Of a stretch of 64,000 nt of DNA, positions 12,163 through 22,673 are shown one piece after another. The stretch covers positions 35,348,609-35,412,608 of the forward strand of contig CAIIXF020000002.1 in assembly GCA_903813345.2 (NCBI GenBank). Direction: 5' to 3'. The stretch comes from Owenia fusiformis. Taxonomy: Eukaryota > Annelida > Polychaeta > Sabellida > Oweniidae. A program made the translations under genes and the position numbers. Below the pieces are notes generated by a model. The model was not told the DNA's origin. It was given only the letters and a program-made list of their open reading frames with translations, and ran no database searches. Positions within the stretch are counted from its first letter, which is position 1. Each line of letters begins with the position of its first letter.

Positions 12163-13490
12163 GGACAATATCACCCAATTCTGTGTCTTTATCATTCTTA
12201 TGTAAATATGTTAATATGATTTTAATAAATAAAATAAAAATAAAAAAAAGGAATCAGAAATGTCAAAATTAAGAGAGAACCATTGATTATGGCAGAAACT
12301 GCTGATGTGCTAGTGAATGTTGGTAATAACCTTTACCCAAGGGCAGAAGGGCCAGCCAAGTATAGACACCTAAAAATGAAGGGCAGAAACTGCTGATGTG
12401 CTAGTGAATGTTGGCAATAACCTTTACCCAAGGGCAGAAGGGCCAGCCAAGTATAGAGAGGCACCTAAAAATGAAGGGCAGAAACTGCTGATGTGCTAGT
12501 GAATGTTGGTAATAACCTTTACCCAAGGGCAGAAGGGCCAGCCAAGTATAGACACCTAAAAATGAAGGGCAGAAACTGCTGATGTGCTAGTGAATGTTGG
12601 CAATAACCTTTACCCAAGGGCAGAAGGGCCAGCCAAGTATAGACACCTAAAAATGAAGGGCAGAAACTGCTGATGTGCTAGTGAATGTTGGCAGTAACCT
12701 TTACCCAAGGGCAGAAGGGCCAGCCAAGTATAGACACCTAAAAATGAAGGGCAGAAACTGCTGATGTGCTAGTGAATGTTGGCAATAACCTTTACCCAAG
12801 GGCAGAAGGGCCAGCCAGGTATAGACACCTAAAAATGAAGGGCAGAAACTGCTGATGTGCTAGTGAATGTTGGCAATAACCTTTACCCAAGGGCAGAAGG
12901 GCCAGCCAAGTATAGACACCTAAAAATGAAGGGCAGAAACTGCTGATGTGCTAGTGAATGTTGGCAATAACCTTTACCCAAGGGCAGAAGGGTCAGCCAA
13001 GTATAGACACCTAAAAATGAAGGGCAGAAACTGCTGATGTGCTAGTGAATGTTGGCAATAACCTTTACCCAAGGGCAGAAGGGCCAGCCAAGTATAGAGA
13101 GACACCTAAAAATGAAGGGCAGAAACTGCTGATGTGCTAGTGAATGTTGGCAATAACCTTTACCCAAGGGCAGAAGAGCCAGCCAAGTATAGAAAGACAC
13201 CTAAAAATGAAGGGGTGCTTATGAAATCATCTCCAAAACATGAAGGATCTAACCTCAAATATTCTTCTGAAGGGGCATTAATTCCTAAAGAGGCTAATAA
13301 ATATGAATCAGTTCCTACACAGAAAGTCTCTACACAGAATGTTCCTACAGAGAAAGTTCATTCAATTTTGTGCGAAACGGCTTTTTGATAAAACACTTTT
13401 GGCATATCATGAAAAGGAAACCTGTCCACTAAGATGCATTAAGCCTAAGTCTGGAGTAGTCAATAAAATAAAACAGAAAGACAAAAAATA
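12163..13490 (+). pseudogene. Decayed alternative exon related to exon G
   Basis: The start (TTTTATCTTGTCAG|GACAATA) matches the acceptor and start of exon G (TTTTATCTTTCCAG|GACAATA). GAATGTCAAAATTAAGACAG of G has a near copy at 12255-12275, after an inserted AT-rich stretch. The next part of the exon has been amplified as the 12292-13215 minisatellite. In the last copy the protein still aligns: VGNNLYPRAEEPAKY against MGHNLDPFSQEGAAKY of G. The finger part survives only as FCAKRLFDKTLLAYHEKETC, with its first Cys lost, in another frame after a stop. In-frame stops in each repeat unit and the frame break show that it is not functional. Confidence 0.72.
12292..13215. repeat. 91-bp minisatellite made of exon-derived sequence, about 10 copies
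   Basis: Units start GCAGAAACTGCTGATGTGC and end ACACCTAAAAATGAAGG. The unit aligns to positions about 14480-14585 of exon G: GAAACTG.TGA, GTTGG.AATAACCTT, CCAAG, CAAGTATAG and ACACCT. Some copies carry a 3-4 base insertion (GAGAGG, GAAAG). The length is not a multiple of three. Confidence 0.9.
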
Positions 13491-13680
13491 GTGTTTTGGA
13501 TTATGCCCTGCAGCTGGCTGGATTCAGTCAGAGGGACTTATCATCTGACATAGTGAATATATTCAGTGATACGCTGCTCGCATTTGTACACTATGGTTTA
13601 ATCTACCAGGATCTTAGACATAAAAGATTGGCACAACAGGTCAGTTGTAGAAATGAATTGATATTGTGATAAGGCACTTC

Positions 13681-13889
13681 ATTGATATTACGACCTAATC
13701 ATATTGAGTGCCATGATTGAATATGATATTATGACCTAGTCATATTGAGTGCCAAGATTGAATATGATATTACGACCTAGTCCTATTGAGTGCCAAGATT
13801 GAATATGATATTACGACCTAGTCCTATTGAGTGCCAAGATTGAATATGATATTACGACCTAGTCCTATTGAGTGCCAAGATTGAATATG
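13681..13889. repeat. 41-bp tandem repeat, about 5 copies
   Basis: The unit contains GATATTACGACCTAGTCCTA then TTGAGTGCCAAGATTGAATA. The last three copies are identical and the first two diverged. Confidence 0.9.
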
Positions 13890-14414
13890 CTTATAAGTCA
13901 TCTAGAAAAACAGATGATTATCATTGAAATAGGCAATACAGATATCTATTTTTTCTCTTATTGGTTAAATGCCATTTAACTTACTGCTGTATTGAATGTT
14001 ATTGAAATAAAGCTTGTCATTTCTTACCCACATTAAATGATTGAATGATTTTAACTCATTGGTCCTTGACTTCTTAAACTGCTAAGTGTCTGATAAAGAG
14101 GGACTGATCATTTAGATGCCACATGCAAATAATGCTATAAGACCCACTTTAAATAATTAAAGCTTCATAAAAAACTATAAGACAGTAAGATGAGATCAAT
14201 TTACTTTCTACTTTGATCCAATTGGGCTTTCATTTACAAAGCCCACGTTTGAGCTGGCTACCTAGACTGGTTTTAATGTTTACACAGTCTAGGATCTCAT
14301 TTTAAAAAGTCTGCATACATTTTATGTTCGCAATAAAGAGAATATTTTACTAATATTATTAATAAGTGAACACAATGATATGTAAATGAATAATTCCATA
14401 TTTTATCTTTCCAG

Positions 14415-14941
14415 GACAATACCATCTCAATCAGATTGAAGAAATTGGGAATGTCAAAATTAAGACAGAACCTGGACTTGAAGTCGAAACTGTTGACAAA
14501 ATTGGATATATGGGTCATAATCTTGATCCTTTTAGCCAAGAGGGGGCTGCTAAATATGCTTGGACACTTAACGATGGAGGTTCCCCCAAACATGATGAGC
14601 CATATAGTTTTAAAAAGATGTTTACATGTCAGTGGTGCAATTCATCATTCAGACAGAATCATTCCTTAAAAGCCCATACATGTGGTAAAATTAAAGGACA
14701 GAAAACACTTTCATGTTCATTTTGTGGTCAGGCATTTCGTAGCGAATCCGCATTAACAAAGCATGAAAAAACATATTGCCGCATTAAGTACCCACTTTTG
14801 TATTGTAAATATTGCAAGAAGCGTTTCCGTGGTAATTCAGCTTTAAAGGAACACGAGAATGAACCTTGTATATTTAGATTCATTGAATTGAAGTCCGAAC
14901 TGGAACTTAATGAGAATAAAGTAAAACAAGAGAATGAGTGA
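14415..14941 (+). CDS. Alternative terminal exon G: three C2HC-type fingers
   Basis: The acceptor is TTTTATCTTTCCAG|GA (phase 1, Gly). The exon encodes about 174 residues. The leader contains VKIKTEPG (IKTE fits the SUMO consensus). The fingers differ from all other exons: CQWC-x12-H-x2-C, CSFC-x12-H-x4-C and CKYC-x12-H-x4-C, each with Cys in place of the last His. The tail is acidic and charged (LKSELELNENKVKQENE). There is no HGxxH finger and no TGEKP linker. It sits between the CxxC block (A-F) and the CC block (H-L), next to its own decayed sister at 12163-13490. Confidence 0.82.
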
Positions 14942-15380
14942 TGGTGCACATGTATACAAATACCTTTAAACCAGTGTATTCCTTCAGTCATATGTAATAC
15001 ATTATTGGATCAAGATGCACATGTAGAGCTGCTTTTCTAAATACTGACTTCATTTTAAATCAGTTTCTGTGATATCCTGATAATGTGCATTTTGATGTAT
15101 TTTGTTCAATTTCGCAAATAGTGTTATTCATTCCTGTTTAGTCATCTTCATTTTATATACTAACATCTGATTGGTGGATATAAATGTCATGCAGACTTGT
15201 TTCAAATTAACAGATTCCATTTATATGTCCTCTTGATTTGTGGATGTGACAATCGGGGGCCACAGATTCAGTTCAAGTTTGATAATTTATGTATTGATGT
15301 CCATATTTTACATGTATGTTAAAAGTTAATAAATTAGTTGATATTTTAGTAAACCAATCTATATGCTTTTATATATGCAG

Positions 15381-15757
15381 GTTGCACTCCTGGCAGGAGA
15401 AAACTAAATAAACCAAGCATCTACAGTGTAGAAGGGCAGACTCAATTTGTGGAGGACATGACTCAGTTTATATGCTGTACTACAGAATTTCCCTCAAAGG
15501 CTTGCATGGAGCACCACGATATGATTGTACATAAGAAATTCTGTGAGAATTGCAACAGTAGGATTGACCATGATACAGATCCAGCCAAACATGGATTACT
15601 CCATACTGGGGAGAAGCCTCTCCAGTGTGGATTTTGTCATAAGCTGTTAATGACTGCAAGTGGATTGAAGCTTCATCAGTCAAGAGACATTGTCTGCCAG
15701 ATTTGTTTGAAACAGTTGTGCTTCTCAAATAAGAGACGTCACAAGTGTGCATTCTGA
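15381..15757 (+). CDS. Alternative terminal exon H: CC-type zinc-finger module
   Basis: The acceptor is TTTTATATATGCAG|GT (phase 1, Gly). The leader of 35 residues is short. Finger 1 has adjacent cysteines instead of CxxC: FICC-x3-EFPSKACMEHH-x4-H. Finger 2 is CENC..HGLLH, then TGEKP, finger 3 is CGFC..SGLKLH with no second His, and finger 4 is CQIC..CFSNKRRHKC, ending in Cys where most copies have His. It is the first of five exons (H-L) sharing the CC form. The leader start CTPGR resembles exon K (CTPAY), which suggests common descent. Confidence 0.85.
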
Positions 15758-15867
15758 TTGGTCAGTTAAGATTATCACGAATATAACAATTTTGGATGCT
15801 TTCAGTATGAGTACCTGTATAGTAGGTACATTTAAGTGGACAACATGGATGACAAGTATGCAATATG

Positions 15868-15962
15868 ATGTGAAACATTTGAGTCATGACTGATGTGAAA
15901 CATTTGAGTCATGACTGATGTGAAACATTTGAGTCATGACTGATGTGAAACATTTGAGTCAT
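15868..15962. repeat. 25-bp tandem repeat, about 4 copies
   Basis: GATGTGAAACATTTGAGTCA followed by TGACT is repeated, ending at GAGTCATGGCT. It lies just after exon H. Confidence 0.9.
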
Positions 15963-16491
15963 GGCTACAATATAAGATGAATGTGCAGAATACAATACAT
16001 AGCATAGGGAAAATACAGCAGACATTATAGCATGAAAAGTTAGTTGCTTGACATATATAAGATAACATGTTGGTGAAAAAATTCCAAACAACTATACATA
16101 AAATGTTCAATTAGTATATCATTTGTTAAAGCATGGGCTTAATTAGTTCAAGTATTAATTTTAAAAGACACAAATAAGACATTTTATATATTTGTTTTGA
16201 TCTTTAAATATATAAATGGAAAAATTGATCAAAATTTGCGAGTGGTGTTGCAGTTGTAATAGGGTAGTAAAATATCAGTCATCTCATGAAATATAATGCT
16301 GATTTTGTAAAAGTAGACAGTGAAAGTCTGAAAGTGATTGGTGCAAATCTTAAGTGATTAATGCAATTCAAATCAGACTCAGAGTGCTAACTGGTGATAT
16401 CACCCCTCATACTAACTGAATTATGGGACACTGAATAATTTCTCTTAAAATTTCTGATTAATCCAGGTGTGTATTTCTATTCTATATCCAG

Positions 16492-16973
16492 GTGGTTTTG
16501 GAAAGGCACAATATTATGGAACTGACCAACATGTCAACTTGACTACATCAGCAGTGTATAGTCCTAACCCAACCATGGATAAAAATACCAGGACTCCAAC
16601 CACAAGTTCTGCCATGAATTCCAGTACACTATCAGCTGGCTTTATCAAGGAAGATGAGACAAAATATGAATGCTGTGGGAATAAGTTTCCAGCAAAGGCC
16701 TGCTTTGATTATCACAAAACAGTTGTACATGATAAATACTGCGAGGTCTGCTCATCTCGGATCGACCATGAGATTGACTCATCAAATCATGGAAAGATCC
16801 ATACTGGAGAGAAACCTTTCCAGTGTGAATTCTGTTATAAGTTAATGGGTTCAAAGAGTGGATTAAGACTACACCAAACCAGGGATCTCATTTGTGGTAT
16901 ATGCTGCAAGAAAATATGTTATTCTAAAAAGTTACAGCATTTGAAACTCCACCAAGGACAGAACCTTATCTAA
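16492..16973 (+). CDS. Alternative terminal exon I: CC-type zinc-finger module
   Basis: The acceptor is TTCTATTCTATATCCAG|GT (phase 1, Gly). A nearer-upstream CAG (16465) would be out of frame, which fixes the start. The leader is Thr/Ser-rich. Finger 1 is YECC-x3-KFPAKACFDYH-x4-H, finger 2 is CEVC..HGKIH, then TGEKP, finger 3 is CEFC..SGLRLH with no second His, and finger 4 is CGIC CKKICYSKKLQHLKLH, with extra cysteines. About 160 residues, ending in TAA. Confidence 0.85.
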
Positions 16974-18679
16974 GTACAATAATAACATTAGGGATTTTGT
17001 TATTTTAAGAGTACTAGGATCAATATAAAGTACAATATTCTGTTGGAAATTGCAGTCTAAAATACAATAGATTCAATATCACATGAATTGACTGATGAAG
17101 AGGTTGACTAAAACTTATATCCTCACTGCTCAATGTTAACAAGACTGCATACTACAATTTACATCCTGGATACAATTTTTAGTCCACGAAACGGAGAATA
17201 TAGTGTTTAGCTTATGTTTATGGTCATACCTACAGTTAGCTACATTAAATCAGGGGTTTCATTAGCAGCAGGACTTACAGGCGATTTTCAAAGGTTGTTT
17301 TCACCAAATCCCCTTGTTTTTAGGGACTTTTCAACTTTTCCATGTTAGATGTTCGGAGGGATATAGGGAACGCCTCCATCCGTCCGTCTGTCTGGGCGAT
17401 AACTCAAATACCGTTTGCCCGATTTTGTTCATATTTTGTACACATATGCTCTATGGGGGTAGAAGTTCTGCTCGAAAGCCGATTTTCAAAATGGCCACTC
17501 CTTTCAAAATGGCGGCCATTTTAGTGCAGATTTTACAGTAATTTAGGTAAAATATGTGAAACTGTAAAAGTAATATGTTTTAAATGTAAAAAGATATATA
17601 GAACATTAATAAAGCTAGAAATGTAGATATTAAAGAAGCACATGGCAGCCATCTTGAAAAATGGCGGCCTTTCCACGCTATTTTGCGATTTTTTGCTGTA
17701 ACTCGAAAAGTAGTGGAGCGATTTTGTTCATATTGGGTATGTGAATACTATGAGCATGGCACACTGTCTAATGATACTTTGGGTAGTAGGCGGCCATTTT
17801 GAAAAATGGCCTCTAATCTTACGTGAGTTATTTTACTTTTTTTACTATAACTCAAAAGCTAATAGAGCGATTTTGTTCATATTTGAATACTCATAAGCAT
17901 GCCACAGTGTCTTATGACATTTTGGCAAGTAGGTGGCCATTTTAAAAAATGGCTGCCATTTACATGTACGTGTATGCTATTTTGTTGCTATGTGGTGGCT
18001 ATTTATTATATACTGTTTTACAATTTTTGTTAAATACTCCGTTTGTAAAAATGCCAGCCATGGCTGTTCAATGGGATTTGCTACGCGTTGCTGTTGTTTC
18101 CATTAATTTTGCCTGTTTTCATTGATTTAGCCTTTTGTGGGAAATTCTAGTGAAACCCCTGTTAAATGTAAGTGTATATTGGCATCAAGTATATGGACTG
18201 GGTGTTAGATACAATGCTTATTGAATTGAGGTTTTACATAGCATATATCATCTAACATGTAACATCAAAACAGATATATGCGGAATGATTTCATGAGAAA
18301 TCTCATTATGTGGAAAGAACTCAGAATTAAGGTGGTTTATGTTGTAAACTTTTTTATGCCAAATTACTTGACTAATAATCTTCGATTGACTTGTTTATTG
18401 AAATGTCTTAATATTTTTGTTCTCTTTGAGGCTTAATAGATTGTTATTCAGTCTTGTCAGATATGTATATTCTAGATGTTTGAATAAAACTTACATAAAC
18501 CTATAGAACTACTTTGTATTTAGCATATAGCATTTTCCACGACTACACCTTTGATCCAGTGATTGTGTTTAGTTTCATAGTGCATATGCATAATACCGAC
18601 TTTCAGTTATGAGTTGTAACTACTAATCTTATTTGAATTAGATAAACTATTTTTCTGACAATATCTTTTTCTTGCACAG
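16974..18679. other. Space between exons I and J
   Basis: About half is the Helitron-like remnant at 17338-18100. That remnant lies inside an outer 17-base inverted pair, TTAAATCAGGGGTTTCA at 17245 and its partner at 18151-18167. The remainder is AT-rich with no coding signal. Confidence 0.5.
17338..18100 (+). mobile_element. Helitron-like remnant (CCGTCCGTC / ATGGCGGCCATTTT family)
   Basis: It has GGAGGGATATAGGGAACGCC and CCGTCCGTCTGTC at the left, tandem modules with CAAAATGGCGGCCATTTT, and a right end CAATGGGATTTGCTACGC. The intact relatives are at 56025-57528 and 50870-51075. In this copy the terminal CTAG has been lost. Confidence 0.6.
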
Positions 18680-19236
18680 GTTTGAATATCAACTTCACAG
18701 ACCCAGAATATCCATCCCAGCCAGCAAATATGCAGCTTGGCCCAACAAACTTGCTACTTGGACCAGCAAACATGCAGCCTGGACCAGCAAACATGCAGCC
18801 TGGACCAGCAAACATGCCAACAGAACAAGGACCGTCTTGGCCAGCAAATATGTCCAGGCCAAAGAATCTCCTTGGGTTGGCTGCAAAGATACCTGGAGAC
18901 GAAGGGGACATATTCACCCTGGATACCTCAATTAATACATGTTGTGGACTGGATTTCCCATCTAAAGCCTGTATGGAACACCACACTATGGTTGTCCATA
19001 ACCGCTTCTGTGAGGTCTGCAATAGTAGGATTGACAGCGACAAAGATGCAGCCAACCATGGTCTCCTTCATAAAGGAGTTAAAGCCTACCAGTGTCAGTT
19101 CTGTTATAAACTACTAGGGTCAAATTCAGGCCTGAAGACACACATGACCCCTGATGTCATGTGCAAAATGTGCAACAAGCTGGTGTCATTTACAAACAGA
19201 CGCAGGCACATTTGTGTGAAGTCAGCTAAAAAATAA
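18680..19236 (+). CDS. Alternative terminal exon J: CC-type module with heptapeptide-repeat leader
   Basis: The acceptor is CTTTTTCTTGCACAG|GT (phase 1, Gly). About 185 residues. The leader contains five to six units of a heptapeptide, consensus GPANMQP (about 18733-18820), from an in-frame 21-bp minisatellite. Finger 1 is NTCC-x3-DFPSKACMEHH-x4-H, finger 2 is CEVC..HGLLH, then a degenerate KGVKA linker, finger 3 is CQFC..SGLKTH with no second His, and finger 4 is CKMC..RRRHIC, ending in Cys. The tail is basic (SAKK). Frames on the other strand across the leader are shadows of the repeat. Confidence 0.85.
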
Positions 19237-19391
19237 AAATGTACTGGATAAACTTGATATGGATATTTTCTGTAACTGACATCAGCAATGAATTAGATTC
19301 ACCTGACACCAGCATTAAAGGCCGGACACCAACATTAAATATAGCTGACAAAACTTCACATCAATTTTGTCAAAATAGAAACAATGTAATA

Positions 19392-19968
19392 TTTGTATGC
19401 CTTGCTGATGTCTGTAGTTTAAAGGGCTCACATATTTTGTGTATGCCTTGCTGATGTCTGTATAGTTTAAAGGGCTCACATATTTTGTGTATGCCTTGCT
19501 GATGTCTGTATAGTTTAAAGGGCTCACATATTTTGTGTATGCCTTGCTGATGTCTGTATAGTTTAAAGGGCTCACATATTTTGTGTATGCCTTGCTGATG
19601 TCTGTATAGTTTAAAGGGCTCACATATTTTGTGTATGCCTTTCTGATGTCTGTATAGTTTAAAGGGCTCACATATTTTGTGTATGCCTTGCTGATGTCTG
19701 TATAGTTTAAAGGGCTCACATATTTTGTGTATGCCTTGCTGATGTCTGTATAGTTTAAAGGGCTCACATATTTTGTGTATGCCTTGCTGATGTCTGTATA
19801 GTTTAAAGGGCTCACATATTTTGTGTATGCCTTGCTGATGTCTGTATAGTTTAAAGGGCTCACATATTTTGTGTATGCCTTGCTGATGTCTGTATAGTTT
19901 AAAGGGCTCACATATTTTGTGTATGCCTTGCTGATGTCTGTATAGTTTAAAGGGCTCACATATTTTGA
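19392..19968. repeat. 48-bp minisatellite, 12 nearly identical copies
   Basis: The unit contains GTATGCCTTGCTGATGTCTG, TATAGTTTAAAGGGCTCACA and TATTTTGT. One copy has a G to T change (CCTTTC); otherwise the array is almost perfect, so it is young. Since 48 is 16 codons, all frames free of stops stay open, producing a 230-codon minus-strand frame with no other coding support. Confidence 0.95.
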
Positions 19969-20187
19969 GCACATCTGAGCTGATTCAGTAAAGTGTTCTG
20001 TTCTCAAGATATTCTTTGTTTATAAAACTAATAAACTACATTTAAACTACTTTATTAAAATAAACTTTATATTGAACTTACTTACAACAGCAAACAAAGA
20101 GAAACACAGATTTAACTTTAAGCAACATCATTGCTTTATTATATATTCATCATATAAATTATGTCTGTGGCAGATCCGAGAGATATA

Positions 20188-21630
20188 TGCTTGAAGTGCA
20201 TCAGCATATGCTTGGAGTGCACAGTTTATGCTTAGAGTGCATCAGTATATGCTTGGAGTGCATCAGTGTATGCTTTGAGTGCATCAATATATGCTTTGGG
20301 TGCATTAGTATATGCTTGGAGTACACAGTTTATGCTTCGAGTGCATCTTTTATATGTTTTGAGTGCATCAGTATATGTTGGGAGTGCAAAGTTTATGCTG
20401 GGAGTGCATCAGTATATGCTTTGAGTGCATTAGTATATGTTTTGAGTGCATTAGTATATGTTTTGAGTGCATCGGTATATTCTTGAGTGCATCAGTATAT
20501 GCTTGGAGTGCACAGTTTATGCTTGGAGTGCATCAATATATGCTAGGAGTGCATCAGTATATGCTTGGAGTATATCTGTGTATGCTTTGAGTGCATCGGT
20601 ATGTACTTGGAGTGTATTAGTATATGCTTGAGTGCATCAATAGGTGCTTGGAGTGTATCAGTATATGCTTGGAGTGTATCAGTATATGCTTGGAGTGCAT
20701 TAGTATATGCTTGGAGTATATCAGTATATGCTTGGAGTGCACAGTTTATGCTTGGAGTGTATCAGTATATGCTTTGAGTGCATTAGTATATGCTTGGAGT
20801 ACATTAGTATATGCTTAGAGTACACATATATGCTTGGAGTTCATCAGTATATGTTTTGAGTGCATCAGTATATGTTGGGAGTGCAAAGTTTATGCTGGGA
20901 GTGCATCAGTATATGCTTTGAGTGCATTAGTATATGTTTTGAGTGCATTAGTATATGCTTGGAGTACATCAGTATATGTTTTGAGTGCATCAGTATATGC
21001 TTGGAGTGTATCAGTATATGCTTGGAGTGTATCAGTATATGCTTGGAGTGTATCAGTATATGCTTTTGGTGCATTAGTATATGCTTGGAGTACATCAGTA
21101 TACGCTAAGAGTGCATGAGTATATGCTTGGAGTGTATCAGTATATGCTTGGAGTGTATCAGTATATGCTTGGAGTGTATCAGTATATGCTTTGGGTGCAT
21201 TAGTATATGCTTGGAGTATATCAGTATATGCTAAGAGTACATCAGTATATGCTTTGAGTGCATTAGTATATGCTTGGAGTGTATCAGTATATGCTTTGGG
21301 TGCATTAGTATATAATTGGAGTATATCAGTATATGCTTGGAGTACATCAGTATATGCTTTGAGTGCATTAGAATATGCTAGGAGTGCATCAGTATATGCT
21401 TTGAGTGCATCAGTATATGCTTTGAGTGCATCAGTATATGCTTGGAGTACATCAGTATATTCTTGGAGTGCATCAATGCTTGGAGTACATCAGTATATCC
21501 TTGGAGTACATCAGTATATGCTTGGAGTGCATCAGTATATGCTTGGAGTACATCAGTATATGCTTGGAGTACATCAGTATATGCTTGGAGTGCATCAGTA
21601 TATGCTTGGAGTGCATCAGTTTCACCTGTG
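20188..21630. repeat. 21-bp minisatellite, about 65-70 copies
   Basis: The unit is TATGCTTGGAGTGCATCAG plus two bases, with many variants (TTTGAG, CTGGGA, ACATC, CACAGTT). There are higher-order duplications: the block near 20363-20480 reappears near 20850-20960. A 21-bp unit equals seven codons, giving spurious ISICLEC-type frames. It fills the space between exons J and K. Confidence 0.95.
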
Positions 21631-21794
21631 GTCACTCTTAAGTCTGGTCTTGTCTTGTTTGATACTGATGATTATCTAATTTTGACCACTTCATGATATA
21701 GATTTCACATGCTTGAAATCCTCCACATTTAAACAGGACTTCATACAATTTTCAAACATCATTCAAATAAGGAACTTGTATTTGTTTTATTCAG

Positions 21795-22240
21795 GATGTA
21801 CACCTGCCTACCAAGGTTACTATGGTAACCAATCCAGTCTACAGGGACCAAGAAACAATCAACAACACCACCAACTGCACAAAGGTCAACATTTGGATCA
21901 AACTGGAGATATGTTTGTACAGGATAGTTCAGAATATAAATGTTGTGATATAGAATTTCCCTCAAAGGCCTGCTTTGATTCACACACAATGGTTGTACAT
22001 AATGGATATTGTGAGATCTGTAAATCCAGACTGGACTCTGAGACTGATATATTGAGACATGGCCTGAAGCACAAGGGTGTCAAGCCATTCCAGTGTAAAC
22101 ACTGCTACAGGGTGTTCCAGAGTGCCACAGGGTTGCAGCTTCATATGACAAAGGATGTGCTTTGCATCATGTGTGATAAAGTTGTATCATTTTCACATAG
22201 GTCAAAGCATGCGAGACAACATTTTAGCAACAAGTTGTGA
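21795..22240 (+). CDS. Alternative terminal exon K: CC-type zinc-finger module
   Basis: The acceptor is TTTGTTTTATTCAG|GA (phase 1, Gly). The leader is rich in Gln/His/Tyr (NNQQHHQLHKGQH). Finger 1 is YKCC-x3-EFPSKACFDSH-x4-H, finger 2 is CEIC..LRHGLKH, then a KGVKP linker, finger 3 is CKHC..TGLQLH with no second His, and finger 4 is CIMC..HARQH. It ends FSNKL, TGA. The frame also continues upstream of the acceptor to about 21713; that part is intron. Confidence 0.85.
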
Positions 22241-22673
22241 GGAAGCTCCCTTGATGCATCACTTATTTAGGTAGACACATTTCCCTAAATGCAACAGTAT
22301 TTTGCAAAATGTATGGGAGCCTTTAGACCAAAATATAAACCGAGAACTGTCTACTTGATAGAGCATCATTTTTTTACATCATTAATTTAGAAATTCATTT
22401 TGGACAGAAAGCTATATCATATCTGGTGTGAATGTATGTTATAATAGTACTATATATGAAGAATAGTGTGTTTCATATTATATAACTTATTATCCAAATA
22501 ATGTATGCCTCGTTCAATTAGTGGGGTGTATAATCAAGCAGAGAGACACTAAATCATGAGAAACTGCAATTTTTAATGTTCAATTTTATAAAATAACAAT
22601 GTTTATGTGTGCCATGACATTGTTACAGTGGATTTACATGCAATTTTTAATTTGATATATTTCTTATATTCAG

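Noticed and set aside
13134-13388. 84-codon ORF after the 91-bp repeat as a functional exon
   Set aside because: It has no acceptor in frame, a stop just upstream, and the finger remnant is in another frame and lacks a key Cys.
16466-16491. Upstream CAG acceptor for exon I
   Set aside because: It would put the finger frame out of phase with the constant exon, whereas the acceptor before 16492 fits.
19315-20007. 230-codon minus-strand ORF with 16-residue repeats (KYVSPLNYTDISKAYT)
   Set aside because: It is produced by the 48-bp period of a young satellite. It has no start context, no non-repeat domain and no splice sites.
20187-21679. Cys-rich ISICLEC-type ORFs on the + strand
   Set aside because: They are artefacts of a 21-bp satellite. 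Several frames and both strands are open for the same reason.
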